From Nocardia sp. XZ_19_385 (GTDB lineage: Bacteria; Actinomycetota; Actinomycetes; Mycobacteriales; Mycobacteriaceae): a stretch of 64,000 nucleotides of DNA. The translations under genes and the position numbers were made by a program. Positions within the stretch are counted from its first letter, which is position 1, and the number at the start of each line of letters is the position of its first letter. The DNA lies in assembly GCF_015355755.1 (NCBI RefSeq), contig NZ_JACVEE010000002.1, positions 1,550,001 through 1,614,000 on the forward strand, read 5' to 3'. Under the pieces are notes generated by a model. It had not been told where the DNA came from, did not search any database, and saw only the letters and a program-made list of their open reading frames with translations. Below, in pieces: positions 53,081 through 63,190 of this stretch.

Positions 53081-53860
53081 GTGGCTCTCGAAATCGACCT
53101 GTCCGGCCGCGTTGTTCTCGTCACCGGCGGTGTGCGAGGCGTCGGCGCCGGAGTGAGCAAGGCCTTCCTCGCGGCGGGCGCGACCGTCATCGCCTGTGCG
53201 CGCCGCCCGGCCGAAGCGCCGGTGTCCAGCGACGGACGGGAAATCGAATATCTGCCCTGCGATGTGCGGGACGCGGATTCGGTCAACGGGCTGATCGAGA
53301 CCATCGTGCGCAAGCACGGCCGCCTCGATCACGTGGTCAACAATGCGGGCGGCGCGCCTTTCGCGCTCGCCGCACAGGCCAGCAAGAACTTCCATTCGAA
53401 GATCGTGGAGCTGAACCTGCTTGCTCCGCTGCTGGTTTCGCAAATCGCCAACGCGGTGATGCAGGAGCAGCCGGACGGCGGCTCGATCGTGATGGTTTCC
53501 AGCGTCAGCGGGCACCGGCCCTCGCCGGGCACCGCGGCCTACGGCGCGGCCAAGGCGGGCATCGACAGCCTGACCCAGTCGCTGTCGGTGGAGTGGGCGC
53601 CGAAGGTTCGGGTGAATTCGCTGGTCGTCGGGCTGGTCGAAACCGAGCAGAGCGAACTGCACTACGGCGACCAGAACGGCATCGCCGCGGTCGCCGAGAC
53701 CATTCCGCTGGGCCGGCTGGCCCGCCCCGAGGACATCGGACACTGCGCCGCCTTCCTCGCCTCACCGCTGGCCGCCTACGTCAGCGGCGCGACCCTGCTG
53801 GTGCACGGCGGCGGTGAGCGCCCGGCCTTCCTCGCGGCCGCCACGGTCGAGCACCGCTGA
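53081..53860 (+). CDS. HIP-branch short-chain dehydrogenase (Rv3549c-like)
   Basis: A 259-residue SDR with TGGVRGVG (residues 15-22), NNAG, SSVSGH and catalytic Tyr-x3-Lys (AYGAAK). The position divergent from echA20 matches Mtb Rv3549c. It should oxidise or reduce a hydroxyl/keto group in C/D-ring degradation; the exact substrate is unclear. The GTG start sits 11 bp after the KstR2 box with no ribosome binding site. Confidence 0.84.
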   Translation: MALEIDLSGRVVLVTGGVRGVGAGVSKAFLAAGATVIACARRPAEAPVSSDGREIEYLPCDVRDADSVNGLIETIVRKHGRLDHVVNNAGGAPFALAAQASKNFHSKIVELNLLAPLLVSQIANAVMQEQPDGGSIVMVSSVSGHRPSPGTAAYGAAKAGIDSLTQSLSVEWAPKVRVNSLVVGLVETEQSELHYGDQNGIAAVAETIPLGRLARPEDIGHCAAFLASPLAAYVSGATLLVHGGGERPAFLAAATVEHR

Positions 53861-53890
53861 ATCAATGAATACGAAAGAGGGACAACAGGT

Positions 53891-54802
53891 ATGAGCACCC
53901 AGATCTGCGCCGGGCGCGTCGTTATCGTCACCGGCGCGGGCCGCGGCATCGGGCGGGCGCACGCGCTGGCCTTCGCCGCCGTGGGCGCGAAGGTGGTCGT
54001 CAATGACCTCGGCTCCGCGCTGAACGGCGACGCGACCGCCGAAACCCCGGCCCAGCAGGTGGTTTCGGAGATCAAGGCGCTCGGCGGCGAGGCCGTGGCC
54101 AATGGCGACGACATCGCCGACTGGGACGGCGCGCGCAATCTGATCCGCACCGCCATCGACACCTTCGGCAAGTTGGACGTGCTGGTCAACAACGCGGGCT
54201 TCGTGCGCGACCGGATGCTGGCCAACCTCTCCGAGGACGAGTGGGACGCGGTGATTCGCGTGCACCTCAAGGGCCACTTCGCCACCATGCGTCACGCGAT
54301 CGAATACTGGCGCGCGGAAAGCAAAGCGGGCAATCCGGTCGATGCGCGCATCATCAACACCAGCTCCGGCGCGGGTCTGCAGGGCAGTGTCGGCCAGAGC
54401 AACTACGGCGCCGCCAAGGCCGGCATCGCGGGCCTGACCCTCACTGCCGCCGCCGAATTCGGGCGCTACGGCGTGACCGTGAACGCGATCGCCCCGGCCG
54501 CGCGCACCCGCATGACCGAAACCGTGTTCGCGGAGACGATGGCCGCGCCCGAGGCGGGCGGCTTCGACGCCATGGCGCCGGAAAACGTTTCGCCGCTCGT
54601 GGTTTGGCTGGGTAGCGGCGAGTCCGCGGGCATCACCGGGCGGATGTTCGAGGTCGAAGCCGGCAAGATCGCCGTGGCCGACGGCTGGCGGCACGGCGCG
54701 GCGGTGGACAAGGGCGCCCGCTGGGAGCCCGCCGAACTCGGCCCCGTGGTCCAGGATCTGCTCGCGAAAGCTGTGCCGCCCGAGCCGGTCTACGGCGCCT
54801 GA
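53891..54802 (+). CDS. HIP-branch short-chain dehydrogenase (Rv3548c-like)
   Basis: A 303-residue SDR of the 3-hydroxyacyl-CoA dehydrogenase/MFE-2-like type. TGAGRGIGRAHALAFA, NDLGS, NNAG and catalytic Tyr-x3-Lys (NYGAAK) are present, with an insert SGLQGSVGQ typical of the type. It resembles Mtb Rv3548c, the next gene after Rv3549c, and follows the first SDR by 30 bp. Substrate inferred only as a HIP-derived hydroxyacyl-CoA. Confidence 0.84.
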   Translation: MSTQICAGRVVIVTGAGRGIGRAHALAFAAVGAKVVVNDLGSALNGDATAETPAQQVVSEIKALGGEAVANGDDIADWDGARNLIRTAIDTFGKLDVLVNNAGFVRDRMLANLSEDEWDAVIRVHLKGHFATMRHAIEYWRAESKAGNPVDARIINTSSGAGLQGSVGQSNYGAAKAGIAGLTLTAAAEFGRYGVTVNAIAPAARTRMTETVFAETMAAPEAGGFDAMAPENVSPLVVWLGSGESAGITGRMFEVEAGKIAVADGWRHGAAVDKGARWEPAELGPVVQDLLAKAVPPEPVYGA

Positions 54803-54825
54803 TCCCCGGTCAACGCCCACTTCTT

Positions 54826-54858
54826 CGAGCCCCGCGCACCTTTCGTGCGCGGGGCTCG
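54826..54858 (+). terminator. Terminator after the SDR operon
   Basis: CGAGCCCCGCGCAC at 54826-54839 pairs perfectly with GTGCGCGGGGCTCG at 54845-54858 across a 5-nt loop, 24 bp after the stop. Confidence 0.82.
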
Positions 54859-54950
54859 ACGCTTGTGTGACGCAAATCGCCTGCGGCGCAGCTAGCGGGC
54901 CCCGTCACAGTTCCGCGGTCTCTCTGCGCAAGATCGCAGGGCCGACTAGT

Positions 54951-54971
54951 CTTATATCCCGTCCGTATAAG
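54951..54971. promoter_or_regulatory. Inverted repeat upstream of the repeat-protein gene
   Basis: CTTATA at 54951-54956 and TATAAG at 54966-54971 are exact inverted repeats separated by 9 bp, 67 bp upstream of the ATG. It could be an operator or part of the core promoter (TATAAG resembles a -10 box). Confidence 0.45.
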
Positions 54972-55037
54972 TCCCGGAGAGTGTTGCGACCGGGCAAGTG
55001 AAACTGCGCTGTATGTGATGAAGGGGAAGGCTGGCGC

Positions 55038-56342
55038 ATGGCCATTGGTCGCACGATGCGAGTTGTCGCGGTAGCTGGGCTGGTTTCCGGCTTCGCGCTA
55101 CTCGGGCCCGTGGCCGCCTTGGCGCAGCCCGACGGCCGCGTCAGTCCCGAGGCACCGGCACAGGCCGATGTGCTGGCACAGCCCGGATGTTCGTTGAGCG
55201 CTGGTTGTCCGGAGCCGGATGCACCGGAAATCGCGGAACAGTGGACGCCGATGACGATTCCGGGGCAGCAGGCGCCCGTCGTCTCCGAACCCACCGACGT
55301 AGCCGAGAGCCCGATTCAGCCGACCCAGGCGGTCGGCTCCGGCTCGGCCGCCGGACTCGGTGCGCTGCTCGGCACGGGCTCCGCCGGTCTCGGCGTAATC
55401 CTCGGCACCGGTTCTGCGGCAGGCTCCGCGGTCGTCGGCACCGGCTCGGCCGGTGTCGGCACCGTGCTCGGTACCGGTTCTGCCGCCCTCGCCACCGGCT
55501 CGGCCGGTACGGCCGCGGTGCTCGGTACCGGTTCAGCCGGGCTGGGTCTGGCGCTCGGTACCGGTTCTGCTGGTCTCGGTGCGGTGCTCGGTACCGGCTC
55601 CGCCGGTTTGGGAGTCGTCCTCGGTACCGGCTCGGCCGGTCTCGGCGTAGTGCTCGGTACCGGTTCGGCTGGGCTGGGTCTGGCGCTCGGTACCGGTTCC
55701 GCCGGACTCGGCGTCGTCCTCGGCTCCGGTTCGGCCGGATTGGGCGTAATCCTCGGGACGGGCTCGGCGGCACTCGCCGGCACCGGCTCGGCGGTGCTCG
55801 GAACCGGTTCTGCCGCAGTTGGTTCGGCGGGCGTAGGTTCCGCCGCTGTCGGTTCGGCCGGTGTCGGCTCCGCCGCGGTGGGCTCCGCCGCAGTCGGTTC
55901 GGCCGCGGTCGGTTCCGCGACTCCGCTTCTGCTGCTGTTGATTCCGATCCCGCCGGTGCCCGTGCCCGCCCCGCCCGCGCCGAGCGTGCCGATGGTGATC
56001 CCGCCCGCACCGTCCGTGCCCGTACCCGCGGTACCGCAGCTCCCGCTTCCCGTCGTGGCCGCGCCTGCGCCACAACAGATTCCGCCGGAAGCACCCGCGC
56101 CGCCTCCGCCACCACCGCCTCCGCCGGCGCCGCCCGCCGCCCCGGCGAAACCGAACCCTGATGTCCGCCCGACCTCGGCGAACGACGGGCTGCCCGAGCC
56201 GAACGCGCTCACCGTCATCGGCGGCCTGATCGCGCTCGCACTGGCCGGAACCGGTTCGGGCGCAGTGAGTTTCCAGAGCGCGTCGGCAGCTCAGGCGCGC
56301 ATCGATGCCGCACGTGCCGAGTTCTTCGGACCCAGGTCGTGA
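55038..56342 (+). CDS. Exported Gly/Ser/Ala repeat protein with Pro-rich stalk
   Basis: A 434-residue protein. The signal peptide is residues 1-29 (RTMRVVAVAGLVSGFALLG..., cut after ALA). A short region with two Cys (GCSLSAGC) follows. Residues about 99-294 are low-complexity: 11-residue units LGTGSAGLGxx, then 5-residue units VGSAx. A Pro/Val-rich segment (PVPAPPAPSVP..., then a run of Pro) follows. One hydrophobic segment (LTVIGGLIALALAG) lies near the C-terminus, ending DAARAEFFGPRS. AAGGGGAAGG precedes the ATG. The layout suggests a wall-spanning surface protein anchored by its C-terminal helix. It heads a three-gene operon. Confidence 0.75.
   Translation: MAIGRTMRVVAVAGLVSGFALLGPVAALAQPDGRVSPEAPAQADVLAQPGCSLSAGCPEPDAPEIAEQWTPMTIPGQQAPVVSEPTDVAESPIQPTQAVGSGSAAGLGALLGTGSAGLGVILGTGSAAGSAVVGTGSAGVGTVLGTGSAALATGSAGTAAVLGTGSAGLGLALGTGSAGLGAVLGTGSAGLGVVLGTGSAGLGVVLGTGSAGLGLALGTGSAGLGVVLGSGSAGLGVILGTGSAALAGTGSAVLGTGSAAVGSAGVGSAAVGSAGVGSAAVGSAAVGSAAVGSATPLLLLLIPIPPVPVPAPPAPSVPMVIPPAPSVPVPAVPQLPLPVVAAPAPQQIPPEAPAPPPPPPPPPAPPAAPAKPNPDVRPTSANDGLPEPNALTVIGGLIALALAGTGSGAVSFQSASAAQARIDAARAEFFGPRS
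55521..55751 (+). repeat. Seven tandem 33-bp units within the repeat-protein gene
   Basis: Units begin at 55521, 55554, 55587, 55620, 55653, 55686 and 55719, each starting CTCGG and encoding LGTGSAGLGxx (the last LGSGSAGLGVI). A degenerate eighth starts at 55752. Third-position differences between units show they are not freshly duplicated. Irregular copies continue on both sides (55330-55520 and 55785-55922). Confidence 0.9.
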
Positions 56343-56353
56343 GGGGCAACGGC

Positions 56354-56869
56354 ATGAGTGAAAGCAAGATTCAGAACAGCGCGCGGTCCTACCGCCGGGT
56401 GGCCGCCGCGGTCGACGCGGTGTGCGCGGTCGCCGCCGATTTCGATGCCTGCACCCTCGACGAAGTGGTCGAGGCGATCGCCCGGGAACGTGATCGGGAG
56501 ATCGAAATCGCCAGTGCCCATTTGGGTCCCGGCGTCTGCGGACAGCGACGGCTCTATCCGGACCGCGACGTGATCGTGCTGGCGGCGGCGCTGCCCAGCC
56601 GCGAGCACACCCTCGCGCACGAACTCGGCCACATCATTTTCGACCACGAGGGCGCACCGGCCCCCGAGGTCACCCTGGAGGCCAGCGACGATCTGATCGC
56701 CTACATGCTCAGCCAGCGGGCGCACCAGCAGATCCTCGACGACGGAGCCGACGAACAGGCCGAATGGGAGGCCGAGACCTTCGCGGCCATGCTGATGACC
56801 CGGCTGCGTGTGTTCAACACCCGGGGCGCAGGCGTCTCGGTCCTTCGATTCGACGAGGCACTCGGATGA
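56354..56869 (+). CDS. ImmA/IrrE-family metallopeptidase-like protein
   Basis: A 171-residue protein with zinc-protease motif HELGH (residues 89-93) followed by IIFDHEG, and a downstream EWEAETFAAMLM that supplies the third ligand Glu. ImmA/IrrE proteins cleave or displace XRE-type repressors. GAGGGG precedes the ATG, 12 bp after the repeat-protein gene. Its stop overlaps the membrane-protein gene. An EspR-like XRE regulator lies 1.3 kb downstream on the other strand and is a possible target. Confidence 0.82.
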   Translation: MSESKIQNSARSYRRVAAAVDAVCAVAADFDACTLDEVVEAIARERDREIEIASAHLGPGVCGQRRLYPDRDVIVLAAALPSREHTLAHELGHIIFDHEGAPAPEVTLEASDDLIAYMLSQRAHQQILDDGADEQAEWEAETFAAMLMTRLRVFNTRGAGVSVLRFDEALG

Positions 56870-57897
56870 TGACCTTGTGGTTGACAGCCATGCTGGTGTG
56901 GATGGCCGCCGGTGCGCGGGTGGGCCGGGTGCTGGTCAAACCGGCGACCACGGCGCGGGTGGCGATCGTGGTCGCGGTCGCGTCCGTCGCCCTCGCCGCC
57001 ACCGTCGCCGTGCCCGAAATCGCTTTGGCCATCGACAATTTGCTGCCGCGCGGGCTGCACGCGGGCCTGCTTTCCGACGGCGTCGTGGTTTCTGCGTGGA
57101 TCCTGTTCACGACCGCCACCTCCGTGGTCGCGGCGGCGGCCTGGCCGGTGGTATCGCGGCGGAACCTGGGGCGCATCGCGTCCTACATCTACGCCGGCGG
57201 TGTCCTCACCATGATCGTCGCGCTCGCCTGGTCCTACACCTTCGGCTGGGCGTATGTGGTGATCGCCTGCCTGTTCATCGTCACCACCGGTGTGCGCAAT
57301 CTCGACTGGACCACCCTCGGGCGCGGCATCGCCATCTATACGACCGGCACCGCGGTCGTTGCGGTGTTGTCGGCCTTCAACATTCGGCGCGCGCTCATCG
57401 AAGCGCCCCGTGCCGCACCGGGTCTGCCGACATGGGGCTGGCCGGTGTGGGAAATCGCCGCGCTGCTAATAGCTTTCGGTGCGATCTGGATCGTGGTGGA
57501 GCTGTGGCTGCGCGCGCGGGTGCTGCTGCGCCAGATCCGGGAGTTGCACCGCTTGATGATCGGCCGCTTCCCCGAGGTGCTCGCGCACGATCAGACCGGA
57601 ACCTCCACGCAGCTCAAGGCTTCCGATCAGGTCGCCCAGATCATGGACGCGCTGTATCTGCAGTCCGGTGGCGGTGTCGAGCTGGTGGCAGCGGGTAAGC
57701 CGCCCGCCTCGATCGTCGAGCGAGCCGACCTGGTGGCCGAGTGGGCCCGAAACCCCTTGGGCGACATCGTGTGTGACTCGCGCTGGATCGCGCCGCCGGA
57801 GGGTATCAGCCCGCGCGGCTGGGTGCAGGCCATCGCCCGCTCCTTCGACGCCTACAGCGGTGTGGAAGCGCCGGCGCGGAACTCCGCGCACGGGTGA
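56866..57897 (+). CDS. Polytopic membrane protein (MAB_1171c-like)
   Basis: A 343-residue protein with about seven membrane segments in the first 230 residues (for example LWLTAMLVWMAAGARVG, RVAIVVAVASVALAATVAV, WAYVVIACLFIVTTGV, WEIAALLIAFGAIWIVVEL). A cytoplasmic C-terminal domain of about 110 residues follows (RIRELHRLMIGRFPEVL-like, then ASIVERADLVAEWARNP). It resembles the MAB_1171c group of actinobacterial membrane proteins found next to ImmA/IrrE genes. Function unknown. The ATG overlaps the peptidase stop. Confidence 0.7.
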   Translation: MMTLWLTAMLVWMAAGARVGRVLVKPATTARVAIVVAVASVALAATVAVPEIALAIDNLLPRGLHAGLLSDGVVVSAWILFTTATSVVAAAAWPVVSRRNLGRIASYIYAGGVLTMIVALAWSYTFGWAYVVIACLFIVTTGVRNLDWTTLGRGIAIYTTGTAVVAVLSAFNIRRALIEAPRAAPGLPTWGWPVWEIAALLIAFGAIWIVVELWLRARVLLRQIRELHRLMIGRFPEVLAHDQTGTSTQLKASDQVAQIMDALYLQSGGGVELVAAGKPPASIVERADLVAEWARNPLGDIVCDSRWIAPPEGISPRGWVQAIARSFDAYSGVEAPARNSAHG

Positions 57898-58163
57898 CGA
57901 TTTCATTTGCAAGTACATCTCGGCCGAGTTTGCCGGAACAGCCCAATTGGTCTGATCTAGCGTCGGAATCGAATTCGACTCGGGCAGCAGAAAATCCGGC
58001 ACGGCCTATGGCCGAGCCGGACTCAGCTGCTACGACGCATACCCCCCTGGCCAACTGAGTTCGAAGACACATGGGTAATACGTCGGGCACCCCAAAGGAG
58101 CCCGCCTTACACACACCACCGCCGACGCCCCCGACAGCCGTCGGGCGGTGACCTTACTGGCCC

Positions 58164-58580
58164 CTATTCGGTTCCGTCCGGCGGGATTTCGGGCAAGCCT
58201 TCACTTGCACGAAGCTTCTCCGCCATCGAGGTGAGGAGGTTCTGTGATTCTTCGGACAGGTCGAACGCTCTACTCGACAGCCGTCGCAGTCCATAGCCCT
58301 GCAGCTGGGACAGCAGCTCCAGATCGTGATCGATCTTGGCGGCATAGATGTCGTTGAAGAAGTAGTCCGGCTTGACCTTGAAGAACTTGGCCAGTGCAGC
58401 CACCGTTTCGTCCGACGGGTTCGTCCGTTGTCCCGACCGCAACTGCGAGAGATACGGTTTCGAGATCGGATGCCCGGAGGCTGTCAGCGCAGCCGCAACC
58501 TCCGCGTTGGTGTGCGGCTTGCGCCCCGGGGGATGCACGGTTTCGAACAGCTTGTTCAGCCGCGCCGCGAAATCAGCCAT
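58164..58580 (-). CDS. EspR-like XRE transcriptional regulator
   Basis: A 138-residue regulator very similar in layout to Mtb EspR: FAARLNKLFETVHPPGRKPH (EspR has NRLFDTVYPPG), then NAEVAAALTASG, PYLSQLRSGQRTNPS, ALAKFFKVKPDYF and a helical C-terminal dimerisation part ending LRASEGLPEIP. EspR is a nucleoid-associated activator of ESX-1 substrate genes. Here no ESX gene is visible. It lies on the opposite strand, 266 bp beyond the membrane-protein gene; that gap shows no gene. It may regulate the neighbouring repeat-protein operon. Confidence 0.82.
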   Translation of the reverse strand: MADFAARLNKLFETVHPPGRKPHTNAEVAAALTASGHPISKPYLSQLRSGQRTNPSDETVAALAKFFKVKPDYFFNDIYAAKIDHDLELLSQLQGYGLRRLSSRAFDLSEESQNLLTSMAEKLRASEGLPEIPPDGTE

Positions 58581-58941
58581 TGTGAGCCGCCCAATTCCCT
58601 TCGCTGTACTAACAGTCGTTATCTCGGATACGTATCATTGATATTAGCGGCTCAGTAACTGAAAACCTACGCCTGATTCCGGATTTCCTTGAAGCTTCTA
58701 GGTGTGCCTCGAGCGAAGTCACTGGGACCGTAGCGTTTGCGGGTCACCCCAAGGTCTCTGGTGGAGACGTGGCAAGCACCGGTTCTGGCCCGTCGCAGAG
58801 GTCTTCCGCGACGGACCAATGATAGCCGCATGTTAGCTGACGTCTCATCTACTTCTCTGTACCGCCGATTGTGTGGCGTACGACACGTTTTGGCGCTTCT
58901 GGGATGAACGTTCAACAAGCGGGCCGGAATCCTGTTGAGCG
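58581..58941. other. Intergenic region between EspR-like gene and fadA5, 361 bp
   Basis: It is more AT-rich than its surroundings at the left side. GATACGTATC at 58627-58636 is a perfect 10-bp palindrome 47 bp upstream of the EspR-like start, a candidate operator. TGAACGTTCA at 58905-58914 is another perfect palindrome, near the fadA5 stop. No reading frame or RNA gene is convincing. Confidence 0.5.
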
Positions 58942-60165
<1,224 letters not shown>

Positions 60166-60221
60166 TTAGTAGGTCCCCTAGATCTTCTTTACTAGTAATA
60201 CCCCCTGTGCTGCAATGAGTG

Positions 60222-60235
60222 TAGAACGTGTTTCA
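60222..60235. promoter_or_regulatory. KstR operator between fadA5 and cyp125
   Basis: TAGAACGTGTTTCA matches TnnAACnnGTTnnA at all fixed positions. It is 20 bp before the cyp125 GTG and 113 bp before the fadA5 start. Confidence 0.8.
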
Positions 60236-60255
60236 GTTCTCAAAGGAGACAACTG

Positions 60256-61524
60256 GTGGTTCACACTCGTCCTGATCTGCCCGAAGGTTTCGACGTCACC
60301 GATCCGGACATCTACGCGCAGCGAGTGCCGGTCGAGGAGTACGCGGAACTGCGCAAGGCCGCGCCGATCTGGTGGAATCCGCAGCCACCGGAAATCGGCG
60401 GCTTCCACGACGACGGCTTCTGGGTGGTGAGCAAGCACGCCGAAGTCAAGGAGGTCTCGCGGCGCAGCGAGGTCTTCTCCACCTTCGAGAACACCGCGCT
60501 CCCGCGCTTCAACGACGACATCCCACGCGAGAACATCGACATGCAGCGGCTGGTGCTGCTGAACATGGACGCGCCCGAGCACACCAAACTGCGCAAGATC
60601 ATTTCCCGCGGCTTCACCCCACGCGTGATCAACGGCCTGCGCGCCGAACTGTCCGCGCGCGCCGAGGGGATCGTCAAACGCGCCGCCGAAGAAGGCGCGG
60701 GCGACTTCGTCACCCAGGTCTCGTGCGAACTGCCGCTGCAGGCCATCGCCGAACTGATCGGCGTGCCGCAGGAGGACCGGATGAAGGTCTTCCAGTGGTC
60801 CAACGAGATGACCGGATACGACGACCCCGAGTTCGCCGGTGTCGATCCGATGGCCTCGTCCATGCAGATCCTGAGCTATGCCTACGAGATGGCCGAGGCG
60901 CGCAAGCAATGTCCCGCCAACGACCTGGTCACCAAGCTGATCGAGGCCGACATCGACGGCGATTCGCTCAAGCCGGAGGAGTTCGGCTTCTTCGTGATCC
61001 TGCTGGCGGTCGCGGGCAACGAGACGACACGCAATGCCATCACGCACGGCATGATGGCATTCCTTGATCACCCCGAGCAATGGGAGCTGTTCAAGAAAGA
61101 ACGTCCGGCCACCGCCTATGACGAGATAATCCGGTGGGCCACCCCGGTCACCTCGTTCCAGCGGACCGCGCTCGAGGACACCGAACTCGGGGGAGTGCAG
61201 ATCAAGAAGGGGCAGCGGGTCGTCATGCTGTACCGCTCGGCCAACTTCGACGAGGACGTCTTCGAGCACCCGGAGCAATTCGACATCCTGCGCAAGAACA
61301 ACGACCACCTGTCCTTCGGCGGCACCGGCGCCCACTTCTGCATCGGCGCGAACCTGGCCCGGCTGGAAGTCGAGCTGATCTTCAACGCGATCGCCGATCA
61401 CCTGCCGGACATCAGCAAGCTGGGTGACCCGAAGCGGCTGCGCTCGGGCTGGCTGAACGGCATCAAGGAGTTCCAGGTCGACTACCAGACCAAGGGCGGT
61501 GGCGGCTGCCCGGTCGCGCACTGA
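60256..61524 (+). CDS. cyp125: Steroid C26/C27-monooxygenase CYP125
   Basis: A 422-residue cytochrome P450. The I-helix motif AGNETTRN, ExxR (EIIR) in the K-helix and the heme loop FGGTGAHFCIG with Cys362 are all present. It oxidises the terminal methyl of the cholesterol side chain (C26/27) to alcohol and acid, starting side-chain degradation. GTG at 60256 has AAGGAG with 7-nt spacing. It ends with GGGGCPVAH, typical of the group. A KstR box lies just upstream and a terminator just downstream. Confidence 0.94.
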   Translation: MVHTRPDLPEGFDVTDPDIYAQRVPVEEYAELRKAAPIWWNPQPPEIGGFHDDGFWVVSKHAEVKEVSRRSEVFSTFENTALPRFNDDIPRENIDMQRLVLLNMDAPEHTKLRKIISRGFTPRVINGLRAELSARAEGIVKRAAEEGAGDFVTQVSCELPLQAIAELIGVPQEDRMKVFQWSNEMTGYDDPEFAGVDPMASSMQILSYAYEMAEARKQCPANDLVTKLIEADIDGDSLKPEEFGFFVILLAVAGNETTRNAITHGMMAFLDHPEQWELFKKERPATAYDEIIRWATPVTSFQRTALEDTELGGVQIKKGQRVVMLYRSANFDEDVFEHPEQFDILRKNNDHLSFGGTGAHFCIGANLARLEVELIFNAIADHLPDISKLGDPKRLRSGWLNGIKEFQVDYQTKGGGGCPVAH

Positions 61525-61531
61525 GAACGAG

Positions 61532-61571
61532 AAGGCCCCGAATCGGCACGTCCCATGCGATTCGGGGCCTT
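61532..61571. terminator. Bidirectional terminator between cyp125 and KSI-like gene
   Basis: AAGGCCCCGAATCG at 61532-61545 pairs perfectly with CGATTCGGGGCCTT at 61558-61571 across a 12-nt loop, followed by TTC. It lies between convergent stop codons. Confidence 0.85.
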
Positions 61572-61600
61572 TCGTGTGCTGACCCGGAGGTCAGCGGTCC

Positions 61601-62014
61601 TTACTCGGCGGCCTTCATGGTGGCCATGGCGCGCTCGGTCTCCCAGAACGCGCGCAGCGCCGCGATCTTTCCGGCGTCGTTCACCTTGTAGGTGAAGACA
61701 CCTTCGGCATCGATCTGCCGGCCGGCGATCCGGGTGCGGATCATGCCGGTGTAAGCCACCTCGTGACCGCAGGCGAACGAGTCGCCGAACAGGAATTCGA
61801 TCGATTCGGTCTTCGCGATCGCCATGTCCCAGAACGCGGCGATCGCTTCGTGGCCGCGGTGGCCTTTGCCTTCGGGGTCGAATCCGGAAGGGCCGATGGG
61901 ATCTTCGACGATCCCGTCTTCGGCGAACAGGGCGACCCACGCGTCCTTGTCCCGCGCCCGCACGGCGGCCTGTGATGCCTGGCCGGCGGCACGCGCCGGA
62001 TGTTCGGTGCTCAT
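61601..62014 (-). CDS. Ketosteroid-isomerase-like (SnoaL/NTF2-fold) protein
   Basis: A 137-residue NTF2-fold protein. WVALFAEDGIVEDPIGPSGF closely follows the ketosteroid isomerase segment containing the catalytic-base Asp (VEDPxG). GHRGHEAIAAFWDMAIA and the final strands (GVFTYKVNDAGKIAALRAFWE) complete the fold. A true isomerase would shift the 5-ene-3-keto bond to 4-ene-3-keto; whether the second acidic and Tyr residues are in place cannot be judged by eye. It follows ltp3 by 3 bp and is in the ltp4-ltp3 operon, so a steroid-linked role is likely. Confidence 0.75.
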   Translation of the reverse strand: MSTEHPARAAGQASQAAVRARDKDAWVALFAEDGIVEDPIGPSGFDPEGKGHRGHEAIAAFWDMAIAKTESIEFLFGDSFACGHEVAYTGMIRTRIAGRQIDAEGVFTYKVNDAGKIAALRAFWETERAMATMKAAE

Positions 62015-62017
62015 CGT

Positions 62018-63186
<1,169 letters not shown>

Positions 63187-63190
<4 letters not shown>

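Noticed and set aside
55141..56218. Open frames on the other frames and strand of the repeat-protein gene
   Set aside because: They mirror the 33-bp and 15-bp repeats and have no start signals; the + strand frame from 55038 has a signal peptide and ribosome binding site.
58905..58914. TGAACGTTCA palindrome considered as a KstR box
   Set aside because: KstR needs a 2-bp spacer between AAC and GTT; here they are adjacent, and it sits after the fadA5 stop.
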